NCBI RefSeq assembly: GCF_000430665.1
Contig: NZ_KE387188.1
Span: forward strand, 97,360 to 161,359
Length of the DNA: 64,000 nucleotides
Reading direction: 5' to 3'
DNA from: Aquimarina muelleri DSM 19832
Lineage (GTDB): Bacteria > Bacteroidota > Bacteroidia > Flavobacteriales > Flavobacteriaceae
Shown in pieces: positions 53,934 through 63,563 of the stretch. Under the pieces are notes generated by a model. The model searched no databases and had not been told where the DNA came from. It was given only the letters and a program-made list of their open reading frames with translations. The position numbers were made by a program, and so were the translations under genes. Each line of letters opens with the position of its first letter. The first letter of the stretch is position 1.

Positions 53934-54992
53934 TTAGTTACTTGCTACATCATTAAGATCAGGCACATCCTGATTACTAAATGATTTTGAAGAAGAACCG
54001 CATTTTCCTATTTGTTTCCAATTAGTAGATGTTCTTTCAAATAAATATCCTTGATACGTTACACGATCTCCTACTTGATAGCTTTGTGAACTTGAATAAG
54101 GGGATACTCCATCACAAATATCATTAGTTCCTCCTCCAGGATACATGATTTTTAATCCAGCAATGTCTCCAGACGAAAGCCCATTTCTTTGTGCATTATA
54201 AGTAGATCCATTCTTTTTTACTATAGTTGGTTGGTTATTTTTAGAAAACGCATAAGAACCATATAGCATTATAGAATTAAAATCTAATGAATTGGTATAT
54301 TCATTGCCATCTTGCCCCTGTTGCCCGTAAGTCTGAAAATTATAAGATCTATTTGCTTGTATATTATTAAAATTGATTGTGATATACTGATCTCTATCTG
54401 CTCTACTTTGCTCATGCCATAGTCCAACTGCATGACCAATTTCATGTATTGTACTACCTGTAGAACACCCTGCAGCCAAATTAATGGTTTGTCTACCACC
54501 ACTACGACCAACAGCAGAGGAACAACCACTTCCTACTTGAAAATAAACATAAGCGGATTGATTTGTTCTTCTTACAAATCTAAGGTTTGTATTTGCTTCC
54601 CAATGTGCAATAGCATTCGTAACCCTTGCTTGATTTGGCAAACTACTTTGTATATCATAATACACCGTATTATTTGGCCAACGTCTACCTGTACGACCTA
54701 CACTTTTTGCGCCTATTGTTTTTAAATCGTTCTCCGTAAATATCATATCCCCTCCTACGATATATTCATCTCCTATCTTTTCTGCTTCAACAGATTCTCC
54801 ATAAAGCTGAATAGTCACTTGTTTTCCTTTTGTTTCTGGGTAGGCAAGTTCGATAGAGTTTTTTTCGACTATTACCTGATCATCTAACTGTTCTTGAGAG
54901 TTATCTAATTGCTCTTTCTCACAAGAAATAAATGTAGTACATGTAGCAAATGCTAAAGCTCCTAATAAGGTGCTTTTAAAAATTGTTTTCAT
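53934..54992 (-). CDS. Astacin (M12A) metalloprotease lipoprotein
   Basis: A 352 aa zinc endopeptidase. The ATG at 54992 gives a lipoprotein signal (Cys24 in FISC); the longer frame from 55061 is rejected. The astacin domain (about 100-285) has the full signature HEIGHAVGLWHEQSRADRD with zinc ligands His183, His187, His193 and Glu184, and a Met-turn SIMLYGS (Met242, Tyr244). Residues 299-331 (YQVGDRVTYQGYLFE, W, C) resemble a carbohydrate-binding module of the chitin-binding CBM5/12 type. The N-terminal 25-95 is a pro-region. Confidence 0.92.
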   Translation of the reverse strand: MKTIFKSTLLGALAFATCTTFISCEKEQLDNSQEQLDDQVIVEKNSIELAYPETKGKQVTIQLYGESVEAEKIGDEYIVGGDMIFTENDLKTIGAKSVGRTGRRWPNNTVYYDIQSSLPNQARVTNAIAHWEANTNLRFVRRTNQSAYVYFQVGSGCSSAVGRSGGRQTINLAAGCSTGSTIHEIGHAVGLWHEQSRADRDQYITINFNNIQANRSYNFQTYGQQGQDGNEYTNSLDFNSIMLYGSYAFSKNNQPTIVKKNGSTYNAQRNGLSSGDIAGLKIMYPGGGTNDICDGVSPYSSSQSYQVGDRVTYQGYLFERTSTNWKQIGKCGSSSKSFSNQDVPDLNDVASN

Positions 54993-55162
54993 AATTAATA
55001 TATTTGAGTTTGTGTATGTAATTAACTGCATGTCACTAATTTTTATTGCTCTAAAAGTCATAATTTTAAAAGATATTTAGATGAACTAATATATATAGCA
55101 AATAAGATGATTATTTTTTTGTATCTTTAAAAGACACATTTTTCTCACTAAACTAAAATCCT

Positions 55163-55624
55163 ATGACCCCTCTTTTTAAAAAATTGCAACTACCTTCTAC
55201 ATTAGACGAAATATTAGTTCTTAATGAGCCTGAAGGATTTTGCAAAGAATTAGATTGTCTTAAAGGTATAACGGTTAAAGAATCTCTAATTCAAGTTTCT
55301 GAAGTCGATTTTGCTCTTGTATTTGTCACTAACAAAAAACAAATTGAAAATCGTATTGAAACCACCTATCCTAAACTAGTAGGTGATGCTATACTTTGGT
55401 TTGCCTACCCAAAAAAGAGTTCTAACAAGTATAGCTCTGAAATCACCAAAGATAACGGATGGGGAGTTCTTGGGGATTATAATTTAAAATCTATAAAACA
55501 AATATCTATTGATAATGATTGGGCAGCTCTGCGTTTTAGAAAAGTAAACTTTATAGAAAACAACACACCAAGCAAGGGTTTTGCTATTAGCAACGTTGGT
55601 AAAGAAAAAACAACAAATATTTGA
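55163..55624 (+). CDS. Small protein of the DUF3052-like type
   Basis: A 153 aa cytoplasmic protein. The stretch AILWFAYPKKSSNKYSSEITKDNGWGVLG and IDNDWAALRFRKV correspond to a family I associate with DUF3052, whose role is unknown. It overlaps the DoxX gene by one base (TGATG), so the two are translated together. Confidence 0.65.
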   Translation: MTPLFKKLQLPSTLDEILVLNEPEGFCKELDCLKGITVKESLIQVSEVDFALVFVTNKKQIENRIETTYPKLVGDAILWFAYPKKSSNKYSSEITKDNGWGVLGDYNLKSIKQISIDNDWAALRFRKVNFIENNTPSKGFAISNVGKEKTTNI

Positions 55625-55971
55625 TGAATTGGCACATATTTATTTTAGCTTTTATTTTTTGTACAGCTGGTTTTTTTCATTTAATCCGTCCAAAAGCATT
55701 TATGCGAGTAATGCCTCTGTATATTCCTTATTCTAAAGTATTGGTTTACATTAGTGGTATTGGAGAAATCCTTTCAGGGCTGGGCTTACTATTTACATCC
55801 ACCAGAACTATTGCTGCTTGGACAATCATTAGTATGCTTTTTTTATTTTTCCCAGTTCATATACATATGCTTGTTAACAAAAAAGCTAGTCTAAATCTTC
55901 CTAAAACAATATTAATTCTTAGAATATTATTACAATTTGGATTAATATATTGGGCATACTTATATATTTAA
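55624..55971 (+). CDS. DoxX-like membrane protein
   Basis: A 115 aa inner-membrane protein with four hydrophobic helices (FIFCTAGFFHLIRPKAF and GEILSGLGLLF are typical DoxX/MauE-like). The ATG at 55624 is preferred to a TTG three bases upstream. DoxX-like proteins act in quinone redox or as small transporters; the role here is unknown. Confidence 0.8.
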   Translation: MNWHIFILAFIFCTAGFFHLIRPKAFMRVMPLYIPYSKVLVYISGIGEILSGLGLLFTSTRTIAAWTIISMLFLFFPVHIHMLVNKKASLNLPKTILILRILLQFGLIYWAYLYI

Positions 55972-56506
55972 AAAAAACATTTATACGTGTTTTAATAGGC
56001 TATCTAAAATTCACGAAAATATGCAACTCATATCAAAACTATTTCTTACAAAAAAACCATTATATTATCCTCATATATAAATCTTTACAACAAAAACTCT
56101 TATAATTAAAAACATTCCGATTACAAACTCTTCAAAAAGGACTAATGGAGTAATCGTTTCTAAAAAAATGGTATCAAATACCTTAGCATTATTAAAATAC
56201 TTATCTAAGCGGTATAAAAAACCTGAATATTTAATTATAATTATGGATACTGTTTAGTATCAAAAGTATTCCAAACAAAATTATAGCAACCTGATAGATA
56301 AAAAATCTAAGTTTCATAAAGATATTTATGTTAAATTTTTCGAGGCAAACCTATAACTAACATCAATTATTATTCTTGTAAAAATGCACAGATAACTTGT
56401 CAAAAAACACATTAAACAATTAAAAATCAATTAATTAATCTTATTTTACAAAAAGTACTTGTACAAAATTATACTTTTTTATTGATTTTATTTTTGTAAC
56501 TTTAAA
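55972..56506. other. Gene-free region with possible gene relic
   Basis: 535 bp without a proper gene. From 56081 to 56353 the plus-strand frame is open for 90 codons except for one TAG at 56255-56257, and reads as lysine-rich peptide (TNGVIVSKKMV, ALLKYLSKRYKKPEYLIII). It has no start codon with a good site, so it may be a decayed gene fragment or chance. The downstream AraC promoter box is at 56489-56496. Confidence 0.35.
56489..56496 (+). promoter_or_regulatory. -7 promoter box of the AraC/cupin gene
   Basis: TATTTTTG (TAnnTTTG) only 10 bp before the ATG at 56507. A start site near 56502 would leave a 5-nt leader, so initiation at the internal ATG 56519 or 56525 is plausible. Confidence 0.5.
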
Positions 56507-57385
56507 ATGTTAAAAAAAATGTTTATGAACCGTTACACCTTGCATGAGACCTTTGTAGTGCATCAATATTCTATTGATGAATGGGAAGCGAAACCTCATA
56601 ATCATAATTATTTTGAAATTATCTTTATCGAACAAGGTAAAGGGTATCATACTATTAATGGTATTCGTTTTCCTTATAAAGAAAATAATATATTTTTACT
56701 TGCCCCAGAAGACACACATCATTTTGAAATAGAGAAAAGAACTAATTTCACCTATTTTAAATTTACAGAGCTTTTATTTTCAAGTAAAATCAATTTACCT
56801 GACAGAAAATATTGGTTACAGCGTATAGAACAATTATTACACCACCCAAATATTATTCCAGGTGATGCTATCTCACATGAAGGGGATCGAAATATCATTT
56901 GGGATATTCACAATTTGGTTCTAGAAGAATTTAAAAACGAGAAAATATATTATCAAGAAATTATATCTAATGCGATAAGCACAATTTTAAGCATTATTGT
57001 CCGAAACATTTCTGAAAAATATAATCCTAAGAAAAAAGAAACTCCTGCAAGTTACAATAAGATTGATTTGATCTTAAGTCATATCCGACAAAATGCATAT
57101 GATAATGATCGTACCAAAATTAATTTTTTGGCAGATAAATTTAACATGTCGCAAAGTTCTATTAGCACCTATTTTAAGAGAAAAACAGGAGAATCTATAC
57201 ATCAATATGTTACAAAATATAAAATGAAATTGGTAGAATACCGATTACAACATACCGAATTTACTATTGCAGAGATCGCATATCAATTAGGATATACAGA
57301 TGAAAGTCATCTTACAAAAACTTTTAAGAAACACTTTGAAATGTCTCCTAAACAATATAGAAAAGAACTTGCTATTAACAATTAA
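56507..57385 (+). CDS. AraC family regulator with cupin sensor domain
   Basis: A 292 aa cytoplasmic regulator. N-terminal cupin (about 25-90: WEAKPHNHNYFEIIFIEQGKG, a ligand-binding jelly roll), linker, and C-terminal AraC DNA-binding domain (about 185-290) with two HTH units (INFLADKFNMSQSSISTYFK; IAEIAYQLGYTDESHLTKTFK). Probably senses a small molecule such as a sugar. The likely target is unclear; the S1/P1 nuclease gene converges with it, 3 bp away. Confidence 0.88.
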   Translation: MLKKMFMNRYTLHETFVVHQYSIDEWEAKPHNHNYFEIIFIEQGKGYHTINGIRFPYKENNIFLLAPEDTHHFEIEKRTNFTYFKFTELLFSSKINLPDRKYWLQRIEQLLHHPNIIPGDAISHEGDRNIIWDIHNLVLEEFKNEKIYYQEIISNAISTILSIIVRNISEKYNPKKKETPASYNKIDLILSHIRQNAYDNDRTKINFLADKFNMSQSSISTYFKRKTGESIHQYVTKYKMKLVEYRLQHTEFTIAEIAYQLGYTDESHLTKTFKKHFEMSPKQYRKELAINN

Positions 57386-57388
57386 ACT

Positions 57389-58171
57389 TTATCCAAAAAT
57401 TTCATTTAGTATTTTTGCAAGACGTATACCACCGGTTTGTAGTTGTTTCCTTACAACAGGAAAATAAATATACATATAGTTATACCCCAATTTTTCACCT
57501 ATATCAGCAGATTTATACACTTCTTTTGCTAGTTGTTGCGATTCCTGTACCCAATCTAAAATAGTTCCTTCTTGTATGGTTTTTATTTGAGATTTAGATA
57601 ATACATCTGCATTCATAGACATTTCTGTATAGCTCATTCCATAATGATTTATCATTTCACTATCCCATACTCTATGCAAATTAGACCCATCTTTAAACCA
57701 ACGTACTTGTATGTCATTTCCTCCTTTATCTTCTCCTCTTCCTACATGAAGTGGTTGGTGTAAATCCCCTATAAAATGCACTAACATTTTCAAAAAAAAT
57801 TCTTTATCCTTTACAGAGGACTCTTTGTCTTTCAATACTACTATACATTTTTCTATACCTTTTATCAAGTCTCCGTATTTGCTAGGTTTTTCTTCCCCAT
57901 ATTTCTTATCAAAAGAAAAATTAACATAATGCCAAGAACCATATTTTTTATATTGCTCATCACTTTTAATATCATCTGCAAAATTAGATATCAATGCAAG
58001 TCCTTTTCCTTTAAGCAATTTACCTATAGTTCGTTTAGTCTTTTTGGTTAGATAAGTTTCTGCTATTTCTCCTGTTACTCTATGTCCGGTTTTACCCCAG
58101 TCATATTCTAAAGAATATCCAGATATTGTAAAGATTAACAAAGTTAGTAACCAAAGGTATTTAAGTTTCAT
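57389..58171 (-). CDS. Secreted S1/P1 family nuclease
   Basis: A 260 aa zinc-dependent single-strand nuclease. The start at 58171 is chosen because a promoter box lies just upstream of it, inside the longer frame from 58216. Signal peptide 1-19 or so; the mature N-terminal Trp of WGKTGHR is a metal ligand in P1 nuclease. Other ligands: ADDIK, WHYVNF, HFIGDLHQPLHVG and NLHRVWDSEM. All nine trinuclear-zinc residues are accounted for. Likely used to scavenge extracellular nucleic acid. Confidence 0.92.
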   Translation of the reverse strand: MKLKYLWLLTLLIFTISGYSLEYDWGKTGHRVTGEIAETYLTKKTKRTIGKLLKGKGLALISNFADDIKSDEQYKKYGSWHYVNFSFDKKYGEEKPSKYGDLIKGIEKCIVVLKDKESSVKDKEFFLKMLVHFIGDLHQPLHVGRGEDKGGNDIQVRWFKDGSNLHRVWDSEMINHYGMSYTEMSMNADVLSKSQIKTIQEGTILDWVQESQQLAKEVYKSADIGEKLGYNYMYIYFPVVRKQLQTGGIRLAKILNEIFG

Positions 58172-58189
58172 TTGTTTATATTTTGAGAC

Positions 58190-58197
58190 AAAGATAA
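58190..58197 (-). promoter_or_regulatory. S1/P1 nuclease -7 promoter box
   Basis: Minus strand reads TATCTTTG, 18 bp before the ATG at 58171, which supports that start. Confidence 0.5.
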
Positions 58198-58413
58198 AAA
58201 AGGGTAAGTTAGTCATTCGTTAAAATAGAATTAATAAAACAGTAATTAATTTTAATCAAAATATGCGATCTTATTTATCGTTTTATCCATTGATTTTTAT
58301 TACTTTATTGTTTACAAAAAAATATTTAAAGATAAAATAATTTAAAAATCTGTTTTGCTAATATCGCTTATAATTTATTACCCTATAGACAAATTATGCA
58401 TACCCCAACCTTT

Positions 58414-59337
58414 ATGAAAAGTACGTTTTGTTTTTTTATACTCTTTATTTCCGTTTTTTGTTATGGACAAGAAAAGGAATACAATTCTGCAATTATCAAA
58501 ATTAATAAATATATAGAAGGTACTTTGGTAACTCCATATTCTGAAGATGATGACGTACCTTTAATTATTTTTATAATGGATGCAGGTGCTATTAACAGAG
58601 ATGGCAATGATAGAATGTCAAAAAATGACACCTTTAAACAATTATCTTATGAATTAGCTCGGCAAGGTGTTGCATCATTTCGGTATGACAAAAGACTTTT
58701 TAAAATGGATGGTTTGGGCATCAAAGAGCATGAAATTTCTTTGGACCACTTTATTAAAGATGCTGTTTCAACTATAGAGTATTTTACTAAAAAATATAAA
58801 AAAATTATTGTTGCAGGTCATGGTCAGGGATCTCTTGTTGGTATGATAGCTTCTAGAGGAAATGTTAATGGTTTTATTTCTATTGCAGGAAATGCTAGTT
58901 CTTTAGACGAAGTAATTATTGAACAAATTGCAACTCAAGCTCCTGGTTTGGATAAAAGTGCTTCTATTGCCTTTAAACAATTAAAAGAAAACGGAAGAGC
59001 TACGGGATACGATCCTGCTTTAGAATCTATTTTCAGATATAATCTACAACCTTTTATGAGGTCTTGGATAAAATATGATCCTTCTAACGAAATTTCAAAA
59101 TTAGAAATTCCGATTTTAATTATCCAAGGAGGTAAAGATTTACAAGTAAAACCAGAACAAAGCGAAAAACTTAAAGAAACTGTTTCGCAAGCAGAATACC
59201 TATTTATACAAGATATGAATCATATCTTAAAAGAAATTAAAGGAAATAGATTAGAAAACCACAAATCTTATAACGAACCCTTTAGAAAAATAATGCCCGA
59301 AGTTATTACAGCTATCGTTAACTTTGCTAATAAATAA
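58414..59337 (+). CDS. Exported alpha/beta-hydrolase-like protein lacking the nucleophile Ser
   Basis: A 307 aa secreted protein; the ATG at 58414 gives a clean signal peptide (STFCFFILFISVFCYG), six residues shorter than the frame from 58396. It has an alpha/beta hydrolase fold (FRYDKRLF oxyanion area, GGKDLQVKPEQSEK acid region, DMNHILKE His). The nucleophile elbow, normally GHSxG, reads GHGQGS: the Ser codon is GGT (58822-58824), so Gly replaces it. The Asp and His are in place, suggesting a pseudoenzyme or an altered nucleophile. First of a three-gene run. Confidence 0.82.
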   Translation: MKSTFCFFILFISVFCYGQEKEYNSAIIKINKYIEGTLVTPYSEDDDVPLIIFIMDAGAINRDGNDRMSKNDTFKQLSYELARQGVASFRYDKRLFKMDGLGIKEHEISLDHFIKDAVSTIEYFTKKYKKIIVAGHGQGSLVGMIASRGNVNGFISIAGNASSLDEVIIEQIATQAPGLDKSASIAFKQLKENGRATGYDPALESIFRYNLQPFMRSWIKYDPSNEISKLEIPILIIQGGKDLQVKPEQSEKLKETVSQAEYLFIQDMNHILKEIKGNRLENHKSYNEPFRKIMPEVITAIVNFANK

Positions 59338-59375
59338 CTTTTATAATATATATAATTTAAATCCCTTAAAACCTA

Positions 59376-60182
59376 ATGCCAGATAGCATTATATTTTCTG
59401 ATATCGACGGAACACTTTTAAATCCTAACAGAGAACTTTCTGAACTTACTATTTCAGAAATTAAAAGAATAAAAAAGAATATTCCTGTAGTTCTAATCTC
59501 TTCTAGAATGCCTAGTGCGATGTATCATTTGCAAAGAGAATTAGACATTCTAGACCAACCCTTAATATGTTATAATGGCGGGTTAATCCTAATAGATCAA
59601 AAACCAGTACATTCTACCTTTATACCTCCTAATATTATAGAAAAACTTAGTTCTTTTAATAAAGATCAAAAATTTCATATCAGCTTGTATCACGATAATG
59701 ACTGGTTTGTTCCTGAAATGGATTTTTGGGCTAATAGAGAAGCTAATAACACCAAAGTAAACCCAGTAGTAAAGCCAATACAAGAAGTTATACAAAATTG
59801 GGAAATTAACCAGAAAGGAGCTCACAAAATTATGTGTATGGGCGAAGAAACATATATAGATAAAGCATATGCTTTTTTAGAAAATTATTTTGGTAACACA
59901 TTACATTTATATCGTTCTAAACCCACTTATATAGAAATTGCTCATAAAAGTATTTCAAAACTAACAGCAATAGACATTTTGCTTACTACACATTTTAAAA
60001 CTCCAATTTCAAAAGCAATCGCTTTTGGAGATAATTATAATGATATGGAAATGCTTAAAGCAGTTGGTACTGGTATAGCAGTAGCAAACGCTAAACCAGA
60101 AGTTTTACAAATAGCAGATATTATAACCCTTCCTGGGAAAGAGGATGGAGTAGCCACATACATTAAAAAAAACATTTTATAA
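59376..60182 (+). CDS. HAD family Cof-type phosphatase
   Basis: A 268 aa cytoplasmic phosphatase of the Cof/HAD IIB class, likely acting on sugar phosphates or flavin/pyridoxal phosphates. Motif I FSDIDGTLLNP (nucleophile Asp9 region), motif II VLISSRM, the lysine of motif III near residue 193, and motif IV AFGDNYNDMEML. The preceding alpha/beta hydrolase ends 38 bp upstream, and the M61 protease starts 2 bp downstream. Confidence 0.92.
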   Translation: MPDSIIFSDIDGTLLNPNRELSELTISEIKRIKKNIPVVLISSRMPSAMYHLQRELDILDQPLICYNGGLILIDQKPVHSTFIPPNIIEKLSSFNKDQKFHISLYHDNDWFVPEMDFWANREANNTKVNPVVKPIQEVIQNWEINQKGAHKIMCMGEETYIDKAYAFLENYFGNTLHLYRSKPTYIEIAHKSISKLTAIDILLTTHFKTPISKAIAFGDNYNDMEMLKAVGTGIAVANAKPEVLQIADIITLPGKEDGVATYIKKNIL

Positions 60183-60184
60183 CT

Positions 60185-62083
60185 GTGCAAAAAAAAATTA
60201 AAGAAATAACAGGCTTAGCATTTGTTTTTGTAATGTTCAATTTAATAATTGGCTGTAAAACTACACAACAAATTACTACTACAAACACCTCCCCAATTAT
60301 TGTAGCAATGGATCTTGTAAATATTGTTGAGGATAAGGTTAAAATAGAAATTAAAGTCAATAATATCGATTTAGACACTCTAAGTTATTATATGCCAAAA
60401 ATTGTACCTGGTACTTATCAAAATAATAGTTATGGAAAGTATATCGAAGATTTCGAAGCCTTTGATAATCAAGGAAATCTTTTAAAGGTTACCAAATATG
60501 GTGATAATCGTTGGAAAATAAGTAACACAAAACAACTAAGCAAAATTACATATTGGGTAAACGATACGTTTGACTCTGAAAGCACAAATGACGTTTTTTC
60601 ACCTACGGGATCTAATATTCTAAAGGATAAAAATTTTGTTCTAAATCTTTATGCTTTTATAGGATATTTTAATGGAATGAAAGAAAATAAATATAAACTA
60701 TTTATCAAGCACCCATCTATTTTAAAAGCTTCCACATCTCTCGAAGAAATATTCTCTGAACACCCATCTAATAACGTTTCTAATACAGATATTGACTATT
60801 TTCTTTTTAAAAGATATGCAGATGTTGTAGATAACCCTATTATGTATACAAATCAAGATGCTGTTTCTTTTTCTGTTAACGATATAAAAATACAATTAAG
60901 TGTTTATTCTAAGAATGCTACACATAATGCTTCAGATTTAGCGCCGCAGATAAAACATATGATTCGAGCTCAAAAAAATTTTTTAGGCGCGATTAACTCT
61001 ACAAAAAAATATAGTATTTTAGTATACCTATCTTCTTCAAGATCTGATGATGCCCAAGGGTATGGAGCCCTAGAACACAACACTTCTACTGTAGTTGTGC
61101 TACCAGAATCACTACCACAAGAAAAACTTAATGAAGCACTTACTAATGTTGTTTCTCATGAATTTTTTCATATTGTTACCCCATTAACCCTACACTCAAA
61201 AGAAATACATAATTTTGATTACAATGCTCCCAAAATGTCTGAGCACTTATGGTTATATGAAGGAACTACAGAATATTTCTCTATATTATTTCAAATTTCG
61301 CAAGGGCTTATTACAAAAGAACAGTTTTTTGAACGTATCATCGACAAAATCGAAGCAGCTTCTTCATTCGATGAATCTTTCTCTTTTACTACTATGAGCA
61401 AGAACATATTAATGGATCCTTATCGTAAGAATTACAGAAATGTTTATGAAAAAGGAGCTTTAATATCTATGTGCCTAGATATTATCATGAGGGATAAAAG
61501 TGAAGGTGCATACGGTCTATTAGATCTAATTAAAAATCTATCCAGCGAGTATGGTATAAACACCCCATTCGAAGATCATAAACTTATTAAATCTATAGAA
61601 AGAGCTTCCTATCCAGAGATTAGTGCTTTTTTACAAAAACATGTTGCTGGCACTACCCCTATTGATTATGAGTTTTATCTTAACAAAATAGGAGTGCATT
61701 ATGCTGTAGAAAATATTCCTTCCTCCTATTTCATTTTTGAACAACAACCTTTTGTTACAGGCTCTGAACCTACTAAAGAAGTATCTTTTACTTCAGACAT
61801 CCCGTTTAATAGCTTTTTAAAAGGTCTTGGTATTTTAGAAGGAGATGTTTTATTAAGTATAAACAATAAAGAATACCATCTTAAAAACATCTATGATCTA
61901 TTTGGGGATTCTAATAAATGGAAGATTGGAGATGAGATTACATTTAAAATCAAACGAAATGATAAAGTTATGATACTTAAATCCAATGTAATAAAGCCTA
62001 CAGTAGAAAAGATAATACTAAAACAGGATGTAAAAGCTTCAGAAAGACAAAAAAAACTATTCAAAAAATGGGTTAATGAATAA
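60185..62083 (+). CDS. M61 glycyl aminopeptidase family lipoprotein
   Basis: A 632 aa zinc peptidase. Start codon is GTG, 2 bp after the HAD gene. Lipobox near LIIGC at Cys24. N-terminal beta domain (40-200), then the thermolysin-like catalytic part with HEFFH (His325, Glu326, His329) and the third ligand in WLYEGTTEYFS near 354. The C-terminal PDZ-like domain (about 540-610: LGILEGDVLLSINNKEYHL). Acts as an envelope-bound aminopeptidase of narrow specificity; the substrate is unknown. Confidence 0.9.
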   Translation: MQKKIKEITGLAFVFVMFNLIIGCKTTQQITTTNTSPIIVAMDLVNIVEDKVKIEIKVNNIDLDTLSYYMPKIVPGTYQNNSYGKYIEDFEAFDNQGNLLKVTKYGDNRWKISNTKQLSKITYWVNDTFDSESTNDVFSPTGSNILKDKNFVLNLYAFIGYFNGMKENKYKLFIKHPSILKASTSLEEIFSEHPSNNVSNTDIDYFLFKRYADVVDNPIMYTNQDAVSFSVNDIKIQLSVYSKNATHNASDLAPQIKHMIRAQKNFLGAINSTKKYSILVYLSSSRSDDAQGYGALEHNTSTVVVLPESLPQEKLNEALTNVVSHEFFHIVTPLTLHSKEIHNFDYNAPKMSEHLWLYEGTTEYFSILFQISQGLITKEQFFERIIDKIEAASSFDESFSFTTMSKNILMDPYRKNYRNVYEKGALISMCLDIIMRDKSEGAYGLLDLIKNLSSEYGINTPFEDHKLIKSIERASYPEISAFLQKHVAGTTPIDYEFYLNKIGVHYAVENIPSSYFIFEQQPFVTGSEPTKEVSFTSDIPFNSFLKGLGILEGDVLLSINNKEYHLKNIYDLFGDSNKWKIGDEITFKIKRNDKVMILKSNVIKPTVEKIILKQDVKASERQKKLFKKWVNE

Positions 62084-62164
62084 AAACTTCTAATCCTATG
62101 TTCTTTAATTTCATATAAATTAAATGTATTTTGCAAATCATCCTAATTAATTTAAATACTCAAA

Positions 62165-63469
62165 ATGGAGAATATTCCTTTTTTCACAGACGACACCATT
62201 GTTTTTGGCATTCTATTATTCTGTTTAGGAATAGTTTTTTATACCTCTTCGATAAATAAAGGCTTCTGGAAAACCTTCTATAAATTTGTACCTGCTCTGT
62301 TACTATGCTACCTATTACCCGCTATATTTAACTCTCTAGGAATAATCTCTCCAGAATGGAAAGAATTAGATGCAGATGGCGTATTGGTAGAAAAATCTTC
62401 TAAAGTATACTATATCGCCAGTAGATATTTACTACCTGCATCTTTGGTATTAATGACATTAAGTATAGATCTTAAAAGTGTTTTTAACTTAGGTCCAAAA
62501 GCATTAATAATGTTCTTAACAGGTACCATAGGTGTTATTATAGGAGGCCCTATAGCTATTTTACTTATTTCTATGATCTCTCCAGAAACCGTTGGGGGAT
62601 CAGATTTTGATGCTATCTGGAGAGGCTTATCTACTTTGGCTGGTAGTTGGATTGGTGGTGGAGCAAATCAAGCAGCAATGTTAGAAATTTATAAATATAA
62701 TCCTGAAAAATATGGTGGTATGGTATTGGTAGACATTGTAGTTGCTAATATATGGATGGCTATACTTTTATTAGGCATAGGAAAAAGTGATAAAATAGAC
62801 CGTTGGTTAAAGGCAGATAATAGCGCTATTGAAGCCTTAAAACAAAAAGTATCTAATTATGCCGAAAGTATTACTAAAAACCCATCATTAACCGATTACA
62901 TCGTTATGCTTTCTATTGCATTTACTACCGTCGGACTTGCACATTGGGGAGCGGCAGAAATGTCAGGTTTATTATCTAATAACTTTGAAATCTTTAATGA
63001 TAAAAGCTCTGCCTTATCTTCATTTACATCAAAATTCTTCTGGATGATCACTATAGCTACAGCTGTTGGAATTTTATTATCGTATACCAAAGCTAAAAAA
63101 TATGAAGGAGCTGGAGCGAGTAAATTAGGAAGTGTTTTTATTTATATCCTGGTAGCTACTATAGGAATGAAAATGGATATAGGTAAAATTTTTGAAAACC
63201 CTGGGCTCATTGCTATAGGATTGGTATGGATGGCTATTCATGTCCTGTTACTTATTGGGGTTGCTAAGTTAATAAAAGCCCCTTATTTTTTCCTTGCAGT
63301 AGGTAGTAAAGCAAATATAGGCGGTGCAGCATCTGCACCTGTTGTAGCAGCAGCGTTTCACCCATCCTTAGCTTCTGTTGGTGTTCTTCTTGCTGTTTTT
63401 GGATATGTAGTAGGAACTTATGGAGCTATATTATGTACTATCCTTATGCAAATAGCATCTGGAAATTAG
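62165..63469 (+). CDS. DUF819 family membrane carrier
   Basis: A 434 aa integral membrane protein with about 10-12 hydrophobic helices. The two conserved glycine-rich repeats GSWIGGGANQAAM and GSKANIGGAASAP are the DUF819 (YjcL-like) hallmarks, with internal twofold symmetry as in secondary carriers. The family is of unknown substrate. Stand-alone after the M61 gene (81 bp). Confidence 0.88.
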   Translation: MENIPFFTDDTIVFGILLFCLGIVFYTSSINKGFWKTFYKFVPALLLCYLLPAIFNSLGIISPEWKELDADGVLVEKSSKVYYIASRYLLPASLVLMTLSIDLKSVFNLGPKALIMFLTGTIGVIIGGPIAILLISMISPETVGGSDFDAIWRGLSTLAGSWIGGGANQAAMLEIYKYNPEKYGGMVLVDIVVANIWMAILLLGIGKSDKIDRWLKADNSAIEALKQKVSNYAESITKNPSLTDYIVMLSIAFTTVGLAHWGAAEMSGLLSNNFEIFNDKSSALSSFTSKFFWMITIATAVGILLSYTKAKKYEGAGASKLGSVFIYILVATIGMKMDIGKIFENPGLIAIGLVWMAIHVLLLIGVAKLIKAPYFFLAVGSKANIGGAASAPVVAAAFHPSLASVGVLLAVFGYVVGTYGAILCTILMQIASGN

Positions 63470-63563
63470 TATAAAAAAGGATATTATATTCTAAAAAATC
63501 TATGTTTGGATTTAAAATAAAACTCGCATATTTGTGTCCCAAATAAAAAATTAAAAATTGTAC

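Noticed and set aside
54993-55061. Longer start for the astacin gene
   Set aside because: The added 23 residues put the lipoprotein signal inside the protein. The ATG at 54992 gives a normal signal.
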